Shown: positions 5,295 to 11,636 of the stretch, one piece after another
Position numbering within the stretch: the stretch's first letter is position 1
How the letters are laid out: each line of letters opens with the position of its first letter
DNA from: Rickettsiaceae bacterium 4572_127
Lineage (GTDB): Bacteria; Pseudomonadota; Alphaproteobacteria; Rs-D84; NBLK01
Length of the DNA: 17,786 bases
Direction of reading: 5' to 3'
NCBI GenBank assembly: GCA_002084505.1
Contig: NBLK01000009.1
Location: forward strand, 1-17,786
Program-made: the position numbers and the translations under genes
The notes under the pieces: generated by a model
What the model saw: the letters and a program-made list of their open reading frames with translations, nothing else
Databases searched by the model: none
Told to the model about the DNA's origin: nothing

Positions 5295-5954
5295 ATGGAA
5301 AAAACGAGACTTTTAATTATCGACGACGATCCCAAATTGCGGGAATTGCTTTTTCAGTTTTTAACTAAAAATAAGTTTGAAATTTTACAGGCAAAAGACG
5401 GAAAAGAAGGATTGCAATTAGCTTCAAAAAATTTCCTAGATTTAATAATTGTAGATAGAATGATGCCAAACATTGACGGAATTGAATTTATAAAAAAACT
5501 ACGAAAAAAATCAAATTTCCCAGTGTTAATGCTCACCGCACTCGGAGAAACAGATCATAAAATCACTGGCTTAGAAGCAGGAGCCGACGATTATTTAGTT
5601 AAACCTTTTGAGCCTAAAGAGCTTCTATTGCGAATCAAAAATATATTAAAAAGAACAAAAACAAATGATATAATTAGTTTAGGAAATGATTTTTTTTACA
5701 ACAAAAATAGTAAGGTTTTAAAACAAAAAAACGAAGAAATAAAATTAGGTGCTACTGACAAAATAATTTTAGATTTATTGGCAAAAACTCCTAATTTTGC
5801 AATTACAAAAGAACTATTAGCCGAAAAGTTAGGTATTGCCGAACAAGGAATTTCAGTCCAAATCTTACGATTAAGAAAAAAAATAAACGATGATGATGGA
5901 AACATAATTGAAACTATCCGCCACAAAGGATATAGATTAAAAGAGCAAAAATGA
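5295..5954 (+). CDS. ompR: OmpR-family response regulator
   Basis: A 219-residue DNA-binding response regulator. The receiver domain (about 1-120) has the acidic pocket D10-D12, phosphoacceptor D54 (IIVDRMMP), switch T81 (LMLTALGE) and K103 (YLVKPFEP). The C-terminal winged helix (about 128-217) ends in ETIRHKGYRL, the OmpR/PhoB signature. Its partner kinase is the EnvZ-like gene at 6599-7882, but two toxin-antitoxin genes lie between them. Its stop codon overlaps the MNT start (ATGA). ompR is the best symbol by family; strict orthology is not proven. Confidence 0.88.
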   Translation: MEKTRLLIIDDDPKLRELLFQFLTKNKFEILQAKDGKEGLQLASKNFLDLIIVDRMMPNIDGIEFIKKLRKKSNFPVLMLTALGETDHKITGLEAGADDYLVKPFEPKELLLRIKNILKRTKTNDIISLGNDFFYNKNSKVLKQKNEEIKLGATDKIILDLLAKTPNFAITKELLAEKLGIAEQGISVQILRLRKKINDDDGNIIETIRHKGYRLKEQK

Positions 5955-6259
5955 AAAAAGAATTAGCGGAAAAATTAAAAAAAATTAACATTTCTATGAA
6001 AAAACATGGCTTTATCATAGAAGGTTTTTTTGGTTCGCATGCCCGTGGGGATGCTAAGAAAACAAGTGATTTAGACTTACTTTATAGCATAAATAATGTT
6101 TTTTTATCTCAAAATAAAGGCTTTGCTTATTTTCAAAAACTTGAAGAAATAAAGAGTATTCTTTCTAAAAAATTAAAAAAAGAGATTGATTTAGCACCCA
6201 AAAACAACCTATCAAAAACAGGTGAAAAATATATTTTAAGCGAGGTTATTTATGTCTAA
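5951..6259 (+). CDS. mntA: MNT-family nucleotidyltransferase antitoxin (MntA-like)
   Basis: A 102-residue minimal nucleotidyltransferase. It has the exact GS-x10-DxD active-site signature (G28, S29, D40, D42), with a candidate third carboxylate at D80 (EIDL). Family members paired with HEPN proteins act as antitoxins that AMPylate the toxin on a tyrosine (type VII toxin-antitoxin, MntA/HepT). All catalytic residues are present. Start and end overlap the neighbours (ATGA with the response regulator, 8 nt with HEPN), so translation is probably coupled. The partner immediately downstream makes the assignment strong. Confidence 0.88.
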   Translation: MKKELAEKLKKINISMKKHGFIIEGFFGSHARGDAKKTSDLDLLYSINNVFLSQNKGFAYFQKLEEIKSILSKKLKKEIDLAPKNNLSKTGEKYILSEVIYV

Positions 6260-6602
6260 AAAATCATCTTTGGCAAAAATTCATTTTATTTTAGAAATGA
6301 TAAATAATATCGAAAAAATAATAATTAGACACGATGGAATAAAAAATACATTGGATGATTATGAAGGCTACATGGCGACTACAATGGGGATTTCTCAAAT
6401 TGGAGAAACTATTGGAAAGTTGGAGATTAAAATAATTGAGAAATATAATTTAGAAACAAAAGGGGCATCGGCGACACGAAATTTTATTGTTCATAATTAC
6501 GAAGGTGTTAGTTTAGAAATTATTAAAGAAATTGTTGAGAATTTTTTGCCAGAACTAAAAGAAAAAATACTAATAATAATATCAGATTTGGAACAAAAAT
6601 GA
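6252..6602 (+). CDS. hepT: HEPN-domain RNase toxin (HepT-like)
   Basis: A 116-residue, mostly helical HEPN protein. It carries the RX4HXY motif of HepT toxins: R76, H81 and Y83 in RNFIVHNY. In characterised pairs the Arg and His form the RNase site and the Tyr is AMPylated by MntA. Intact motifs in both partners argue for a working system. Its stop overlaps the histidine-kinase ATG (ATGA), so this toxin is locked between two signalling genes. Confidence 0.88.
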   Translation: MSKKSSLAKIHFILEMINNIEKIIIRHDGIKNTLDDYEGYMATTMGISQIGETIGKLEIKIIEKYNLETKGASATRNFIVHNYEGVSLEIIKEIVENFLPELKEKILIIISDLEQK

Positions 6603-7882
6603 AAATTTTACCTACTACTTTTGTTGGGAGGATTATATCAATTATAGTAATTCCATTATTATTAATTACGATTTTAATGGGACATTTCTTTTATGATAAT
6701 CACTGGGAAAAAGTAGGAAAGCAATTGTCACGAACCCTCTCAAATCAAATCAAATTAATTGTTGAAGAGACTCAAAATACACCAACTAAAAACTATCAAA
6801 AACTGTTTCAAAAATATCAAAAAAACTTTGGTTTTGGGACGAGTTTTCATGAAAGTTTACCAATTAAATTGACTAAGCAACGGGATTATAAAACACATCA
6901 TTTTAGACATTTTATTCGTGAGGAAGTTAGGTATAAAGTTTTTACTTATTTGAATAAAAAAGAAATGACAATTTATGCAGTTTTGCCACACGGAATCATA
7001 AAAATAAAAACACACTTAAATATAATTTATCAAAGCACGATTCATGCTTTTTTGGGATGGATTATCGGAAGTTTTTTCTTAATTATCTTGCTAATTACTC
7101 CTTTTGTATATTCTCAAATTAGATCTATCAAGCGACTAACCCGTGCGGCTCAAAGGTTTGGGCGAGGCGAAGACACGATTTTTCGTCCGAATGGAGCTAA
7201 GGAAATACGACAGGCAGGACAGGCTTTTTTGCTGATGCGACACCGAATTAAACAATTTATAGATTCACGAACTCAGATGCTTGCGGCTGTTTCTCATGAC
7301 TTGCGAACTCCGTTAACAAGGATGAAAATTACTCTTGAAATGATGAATAAAAGTCAGAAAATTCAAAACCTAAAAGAAGATATTTTAGAGATGGAAAAAA
7401 TGATTTCTGGCTATTTAGCTTTTGCAAAAGAAGAGACAAAAGAGGCATTTGAAAAAATGACAATTGAAGCAATCTTTAAGGATATAAAAAGAGATTTTAG
7501 GCATTCCAAAAAGCGATTAAAAATGGATAAAATTCCTCCTGTAATTATTCGTGCAAGATACATGGATTTGAAAAGAGCGATTACAAATCTAATTCAAAAT
7601 GCATTAAATTATGGAAAAAAAACAGTTCATATTCAATTCAAAAAAAGAAGAGAATTTGTTGAAATAATTATTGATGATGATGGAGTTGGAATTCCTGCTG
7701 AAAAACGAGAACAAATGTTGAAACCTTTTCAAAAAATGGATGAATCAAGATCTTCTAAAAAAGATGGAGTTGGGCTTGGGCTTACGATTGCGACTAAAAT
7801 TATAGATTCGCACGGAGGTACTTTTAAGCTAGATGAATCGCCTCTTGGTGGTCTGAGAATCATTATTGAATTGCCGTATTAA
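6599..7882 (+). CDS. envZ: EnvZ-like membrane sensor histidine kinase
   Basis: A 427-residue inner-membrane sensor kinase. Membrane helices lie at about 10-28 and 150-170, flanking a periplasmic domain of about 120 residues. A HAMP-like linker follows (about 171-222, PNGAKEIRQAGQAF). The H-box is VSHDLRTPLTR with phosphorylated H233, the N-box is NLIQNALNYG (N334), and the G boxes are DDGVGIP (360-366) and GVGLGLTIA (390-398). It should phosphorylate the response regulator at 5295-5954. The periplasmic region is short and rich in Lys and aromatic residues, and the signal is unknown. The gene starts inside the HEPN stop and ends at the left inverted repeat of the 7883-8089 element. Confidence 0.9.
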   Translation: MKILPTTFVGRIISIIVIPLLLITILMGHFFYDNHWEKVGKQLSRTLSNQIKLIVEETQNTPTKNYQKLFQKYQKNFGFGTSFHESLPIKLTKQRDYKTHHFRHFIREEVRYKVFTYLNKKEMTIYAVLPHGIIKIKTHLNIIYQSTIHAFLGWIIGSFFLIILLITPFVYSQIRSIKRLTRAAQRFGRGEDTIFRPNGAKEIRQAGQAFLLMRHRIKQFIDSRTQMLAAVSHDLRTPLTRMKITLEMMNKSQKIQNLKEDILEMEKMISGYLAFAKEETKEAFEKMTIEAIFKDIKRDFRHSKKRLKMDKIPPVIIRARYMDLKRAITNLIQNALNYGKKTVHIQFKKRREFVEIIIDDDGVGIPAEKREQMLKPFQKMDESRSSKKDGVGLGLTIATKIIDSHGGTFKLDESPLGGLRIIIELPY

Positions 7883-8089
7883 TATAGTAAATCTAAATAG
7901 TAATCCGGCAAATTTTAAGAAGATTTTTGAGGGATTTTCAATCGGTTTCAGTGGAATTGGGTATGACCCATTTACACTTAAATTGTTGAAAAGCAACAAA
8001 AAGAACTTAAAAGTTGTTGGCTAAAAAAACAAATAATTCATGTTAGGAAAATAATTACAAACATAGAATTACTATTTAGATTTACTATA
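7883..8089. mobile_element. MITE-like element with 22-bp perfect inverted repeats
   Basis: The 22 bases at 7883-7904 are the exact reverse complement of 8068-8089, and pairing stops at both ends. The repeat ends are TATA, compatible with a TA target duplication around 20-bp terminal repeats (element about 203 bp), as in IS630/Tc1-type miniature elements. The interior has no ORF but has small hairpins (TGGGT/ACCCA and TTGTTG/CAACAA). It sits between convergent genes: the left end begins directly after the kinase stop, and the right end supplies the last five codons and stop of the nuclease gene. It could instead act as a two-way terminator. No transposase is in the window. Confidence 0.6.
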
Positions 8090-8497
8090 GCACCAGCTTT
8101 TTCTTTTTTTGCCTTTGTATGGTCTGACGAAATCATGTTTTAGTAAAATTGGAGTTATGTCTTTCCCATTCGCAATTATGTTTGCGAGAACTCTTCCATT
8201 GTATTTTCCATCTTTCATGTTAATGAGTTTTACGTTTTTTGGCAAAAGTTTTTCTAATAATTCTTTTGCTTTTTTTGCCAAAACCTTTTCTTCTTCGCAA
8301 TCACCGTTTTTTTCAGGTGTATCGATTCCTAAAATTCTCACCTTTATTTTTACTGAGTAATTTTTGGAAATAAAAATTTTAGCATAAATTGTATCTCCAT
8401 CTATTACTCGCAAAACTTCTGCTGTTTTAGTTCCTTTGAACTTTGCTCCGTGAGACAAAATTGGTAAAATTAAAAAACAAATTAAAAAGATTTTCAT
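8072..8497 (-). CDS. Exported thermonuclease (staphylococcal nuclease-like)
   Basis: A 141-residue secreted or periplasmic Ca-dependent nuclease. It has an N-terminal signal peptide (MKIFLICFLILPILSHG). The SNase core includes VIDGDTI (about 31-37), VRILGIDTPE with the catalytic Arg and Glu, and NGRVLA with the second Arg. Typical homologues end just after the ..SWC segment. Here WCYSKSK follows, and the last five residues and the stop are encoded by the right repeat of the 7883-8089 element. Its start overlaps the glycosyltransferase stop by 4 nt (ATGA). It is the last gene of the rpmE-gcrA operon. Confidence 0.87.
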   Translation of the reverse strand: MKIFLICFLILPILSHGAKFKGTKTAEVLRVIDGDTIYAKIFISKNYSVKIKVRILGIDTPEKNGDCEEEKVLAKKAKELLEKLLPKNVKLINMKDGKYNGRVLANIIANGKDITPILLKHDFVRPYKGKKRKSWCYSKSK

Positions 8498-9390
8498 TGT
8501 TTTTTACCTTTATATGCATGATGACCTTTTCTAAATGAGCCGTCAAAACGATTATGAGTGAGGAGTCCTTGTCCCTGTGCGATTTTGAAATGTTGTTGTT
8601 TCCACCATTTTGAATTTAGGCAAATCTCTGGAACTTGAAAATTATTTAATGTTCTTTTATTTGGGTTTTCGTTAACAAATTTCATTAAAACATTTAGAAA
8701 AAAATCTCTTGAAACTAAAAAGCATTGATCTGAAAAATTAATAACAGAAGAATCAATAATGAAAAAATCTCCTTCTTTCTTTATAACTTCAGGAAAAAGT
8801 TTGTGTGGGGTTTTTTCTATAAAAACACCTCGCCCTTTTAGACTTTGAGCCTTGAAAGGTCTAAAAAATCTAAGAAGTTTTTTTCTAAAAGAGTCTGAAT
8901 AATTTTCTTTTTTCACATGATTTTCAGAAGGAATAAAGTTTTTATCAACTGACTTTGCAGGGAAGAATTTTAAGTATTTTTCAACATCACAAAAGCCTTC
9001 CCCAACTTGCCAACGATGTCTCATGCGAACTAAATCAGCCTTTTTGTTTTCTAGTAACTTAACAGCTTCCTCCAAATGTTTCTTTGCGAAAGTTAGATTC
9101 TCTACAAAAGGATTGTCATTTTGGGCAATCAAAATATAATCAGTCTTTAATGCTTTTGCAAGATTTTCAGTGCCAACAGCAATGCCTAAATTTTTACTCC
9201 CAACAGCTTTATACCCAAATTTTTTTGCAAGTTTTTTATCTTCTTTTGAAATATCAGAAAAGTAAATAATAGCCTCGTCGAATAAAGATTTAAACTTTTT
9301 CTTTTTATAAGAATTCAAAGTTTTAGTAATCGTTTCATGGGACTTCCAAGATAAAATCCCCAGTCCAATCGTCGGTTTTTTGTTTTTCAT
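8494..9390 (-). CDS. Glycosyltransferase family 2-like (GT-A fold) protein
   Basis: A 298-residue cytoplasmic protein. The N-terminus (TIGLGILSWKSHETITKTL) resembles the nucleotide-sugar-binding start of GT2 enzymes. NLGIAVGTENLAKAL (68-82) and LIAQNDNPF (87-95) resemble the asparagine-rich and DxD-like segments. Later regions are less conserved, and the C-terminus is basic. No membrane helix is seen, and donor and acceptor are unknown. It lies 1 nt after tadA and overlaps the nuclease start by 4 nt. GT2-like is a fold-level call. Confidence 0.55.
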   Translation of the reverse strand: MKNKKPTIGLGILSWKSHETITKTLNSYKKKKFKSLFDEAIIYFSDISKEDKKLAKKFGYKAVGSKNLGIAVGTENLAKALKTDYILIAQNDNPFVENLTFAKKHLEEAVKLLENKKADLVRMRHRWQVGEGFCDVEKYLKFFPAKSVDKNFIPSENHVKKENYSDSFRKKLLRFFRPFKAQSLKGRGVFIEKTPHKLFPEVIKKEGDFFIIDSSVINFSDQCFLVSRDFFLNVLMKFVNENPNKRTLNNFQVPEICLNSKWWKQQHFKIAQGQGLLTHNRFDGSFRKGHHAYKGKKQ

Positions 9391-9391
9391 A

Positions 9392-9856
9392 TTATTTCCT
9401 TCTTAATTTAGCAAAAAAGTCTTTCAAAAGTTTTTCGCTTTTTTTAGTCAGTTCATTTTCCAAAAACACATATTTAGTTTTAAAAAAATGAGGGTGATTT
9501 TTATGAATTTGTGTATGTGAAATTATAGCTCCTGCTTTTTTGTCTAGTGTTGAAAAATAACAAGTTTTAATCCGAGCTAGCGAAATCGCAGTAGCACACA
9601 TCGGGCATGGTTCAAGCGTAGAAAATAAAATTGTGTTTGGCAAAACCTTCTTTCCTAATTTTTTCATAGCCCTCTCAATGCATAATTTTTCAGCATGCGC
9701 CAAAGCATTTTGGGACATTTGAGTTTCGTTATGAGCCGTTGCTAAAAGCTCATTAGTCTCCTCATCTATTAAAATAGCACCTATTGGAATTTCATTTTTT
9801 TCTAAGGCTTTTTCAGCTTCTAAAATAGCTAATTTCATATATTTTTCAGGAATCAT
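9392..9856 (-). CDS. tadA: tRNA-specific adenosine deaminase TadA
   Basis: A 154-residue zinc deaminase that converts A34 of tRNA to inosine. The zinc and catalytic motifs are AHAE (53-56: zinc ligand H54, proton shuttle E56) and LEPCPMC (81-87: zinc ligands C84, C87). The N-terminal ALEKNEIPIGAILID block and the C-terminal LLKDFFAKLRRK helix match TadA better than guanine or cytosine deaminases. The start codon shares one base with the stop of the preceding gene (TAATG). Its usual target in bacteria is tRNA-Arg(ACG); the tRNA-Leu(AAG) at 3859-3945 offers a second candidate. Confidence 0.82.
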   Translation of the reverse strand: MIPEKYMKLAILEAEKALEKNEIPIGAILIDEETNELLATAHNETQMSQNALAHAEKLCIERAMKKLGKKVLPNTILFSTLEPCPMCATAISLARIKTCYFSTLDKKAGAIISHTQIHKNHPHFFKTKYVFLENELTKKSEKLLKDFFAKLRRK

Positions 9857-10833
9857 TATTGCCTCAAAATTATAAATAGTAAAATTAAAAGAGCAATTAA
9901 AATTAAACTAATTAAATGAAAAAGATGGATTCCATGTTCATGTTTTTCATTGTCTAAAAAGTGAAAAGAATGATTCGGCACATAAGGTAAGGGGGTCGGC
10001 GGAGCAACTTTTTTTCTTTTTTTCTCAATTTGTTTTTGAACAAAAGGAGCAGTTGGTCTTAGAATAATTTTATTTTTTTCTACTGGTTTTTCTTCAATAG
10101 CGTCCAGCTCTTCTTTTTTGTAAACGGATAATTTTTCTTTTATTAAATGAAGTAATTTTTTTATAGTGACAATTTTTTCTTTTGATTTTTCGACTCGTTT
10201 TTCCGCTCTTCGGAGCCTTTTTTTTCGGCTTTTTACATCTTCGTTATTTTTTTCGATTTGATTAAAAACCTTATTTTCTTGCTCAGGTTTTACAGATTTA
10301 GGATTCTCTTTTTTCTTTTTTTCTAATGCTTTTTGACGAGCTTGTGATCTCTTCAGCTTTTCAGAAAAATCATTAACAGACTTTCGCGAAGACATAACCG
10401 TAGCTTGTGATTTATGAAGAGTTTCAGTTTCTTTATCTAGCCTTGAAATGCAATGTTTAAGAGCCTGTTTTTCCCGATTCAAAACTATTTTTTTTGCTAA
10501 AAAATCATCATTTAAATTTTCTAAATAATTTTTATAAAGATGTAAATTTTCGTATTCAATATCCAGTGGTTGATACAAATGACCGTCTTTCGGACGAATC
10601 GATTCAGGATTGATTTTGAATCTTTCTTTTAGGATTTCATCCCATTTTTGATTTTGTTCTTCCTCTAAAACTAGTCTTGTATTTGGGGTGATTTCATTTT
10701 TAGTATTATCAATAACGAATAGAAGATTGTTTTTTTTTAGAAAAGCTGTGAATGAAAAAAGATGATTTGTTATTGTTTTTTCAAGAAGTCCCGACTTCGA
10801 TTCTTTAACTGGAATTTCAGAAATCTTATCCAC
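9856..10833 (-). CDS. Tail-anchored coiled-coil protein of unknown function
   Basis: A 325-residue protein I do not recognise. A mixed N-terminal region (1-110) contains NNLLFVIDNTKNEITPNTRLVLEE. A long, very charged helical region (about 115-240) has a heptad-like Lys/Glu/Leu pattern and probably forms a coiled coil. Next comes a linker with proline-rich APPTPLPYVP (277-286), then a His-rich stretch and a single hydrophobic C-terminal helix (about 304-323) ending in RQ. This is a tail-anchor layout with most of the protein in the cytoplasm. It has no signal peptide. It sits 2 nt after gcrA and touches tadA, so it is expressed with the cell-cycle regulator. Confidence 0.7.
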   Translation of the reverse strand: MDKISEIPVKESKSGLLEKTITNHLFSFTAFLKKNNLLFVIDNTKNEITPNTRLVLEEEQNQKWDEILKERFKINPESIRPKDGHLYQPLDIEYENLHLYKNYLENLNDDFLAKKIVLNREKQALKHCISRLDKETETLHKSQATVMSSRKSVNDFSEKLKRSQARQKALEKKKKENPKSVKPEQENKVFNQIEKNNEDVKSRKKRLRRAEKRVEKSKEKIVTIKKLLHLIKEKLSVYKKEELDAIEEKPVEKNKIILRPTAPFVQKQIEKKRKKVAPPTPLPYVPNHSFHFLDNEKHEHGIHLFHLISLILIALLILLFIILRQ

Positions 10834-10835
10834 AA

Positions 10836-11255
10836 TTACCCTTGTTTTTTTTCTTTTGATTTAACATTGTACGCGTCAGTGCAATGTCTCAAACAATATG
10901 GTTTTCCATTTACAGTTTTAGCTCCACAAAATGAAAAATCAGGGTCTCTGGGGTCTCCCATTGGCCAATGACACATATCGTTTTTTAGATCCATAAGACC
11001 TAATGTGTTCTTTTTCTGTGTTTTTTTTGATTTTTTAGGAAGAACTGTTTTCTTCTCAAGAATCTTAGGCTTTGCTTTTTTTCTTTTTATTTTTTTTATA
11101 ACTTTATTTTTACGAGCATCTAGTCCAAGTCTATGTGCTTTTCCAACTACTGCATTTTTGGTGACTCCTAATTTATCACCAATTTCACTAGTTGAAATAG
11201 CTCCTTTTTTCCAGAGTCTTTTTAATTTTGAAATGCTGTTTAAGTTCCACTCCAC
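10836..11255 (-). CDS. gcrA: GcrA cell-cycle regulator
   Basis: A 139-residue alphaproteobacterial transcription factor that binds sigma70-RNA polymerase and, in Caulobacter, activates promoters carrying CcrM-methylated GANTC sites. The N-terminal helix-turn-helix is visible (about 17-45, ISTSEIGDKLGVTKNAVVGK then AHRLGL). A basic linker (about 48-82) is very Lys-rich. The conserved C-terminal block LMDLKNDMCHWPMGDPRDPD to GKPYCLRH spans about 87-124. Both hallmark regions are present. It lies 2 nt after rpmE and 2 nt before the coiled-coil gene, so it appears to be transcribed from the ribosomal-protein promoter. Confidence 0.93.
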   Translation of the reverse strand: MEWNLNSISKLKRLWKKGAISTSEIGDKLGVTKNAVVGKAHRLGLDARKNKVIKKIKRKKAKPKILEKKTVLPKKSKKTQKKNTLGLMDLKNDMCHWPMGDPRDPDFSFCGAKTVNGKPYCLRHCTDAYNVKSKEKKQG

Positions 11256-11257
11256 AA

Positions 11258-11467
11258 TTATGCCCCCATGAATGAACCGAATTTTTTATTGAATTTTTCA
11301 GATCTTCCTGTTGCTTTTTGTGTAGTTTTTTTAGTCCAAGCAGTATGAGTTGTTGGGTCTATGTCAAGAGCTAAATCCTTAGACATAGTAGAAAACATTT
11401 TTACTTTTGAACCATCAGTCATTGTAACTGTGATTTCGTTGTATTTAGGGTGTATTTTTTTTTGCAT
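11258..11467 (-). CDS. rpmE: 50S ribosomal protein bL31
   Basis: A 69-residue ribosomal protein. The N-terminus (IHPKYNEITVTMTDGSKVKMFST), the LDIDPTTHTAWT segment and the RSEKFNKKFGSF end match bL31. The zinc-binding cysteines of the C+ form are absent, so this is a C- type. It is the first gene of a six-gene minus-strand operon and has a clear promoter and AGGA ribosome site. Placing gcrA directly behind it ties cell-cycle control to ribosome production. Confidence 0.92.
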   Translation of the reverse strand: MQKKIHPKYNEITVTMTDGSKVKMFSTMSKDLALDIDPTTHTAWTKKTTQKATGRSEKFNKKFGSFMGA

Positions 11468-11494
11468 TGCAAATCCTTTTTTTAGTTTTACTCT

Positions 11495-11522
11495 ATTATA
11501 TATAAGAAATTTCTTTTTTCAA
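11495..11522 (-). promoter_or_regulatory. Promoter of the rpmE-gcrA operon
   Basis: TTGAAA (11522-11517), a 16-base spacer and a perfect TATAAT (11500-11495) on the minus strand, upstream of the rpmE ribosome site. The next five genes are separated by at most 2 nt or overlap, so this is probably the main promoter for all six. Confidence 0.65.
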
Positions 11523-11573
11523 GCATTTTTTTGTTCTATTTTGAAGACCTAAATGAGTTTTTACAAAAAAACA

Positions 11574-11601
11574 TTGAAAAGAAAAAATACATTGTTATAG
11601 T
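11574..11601 (+). promoter_or_regulatory. Promoter of parC
   Basis: TTGAAA (11574-11579), a 16-base spacer and TATAGT (11596-11601). The predicted start near 11608 leaves a leader of about 29 nt before the parC ATG. It is divergent from the rpmE promoter. Confidence 0.6.
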
Positions 11602-11636
11602 GGATATAAAACATTAAGAAACTGAGAAAAAAATAT

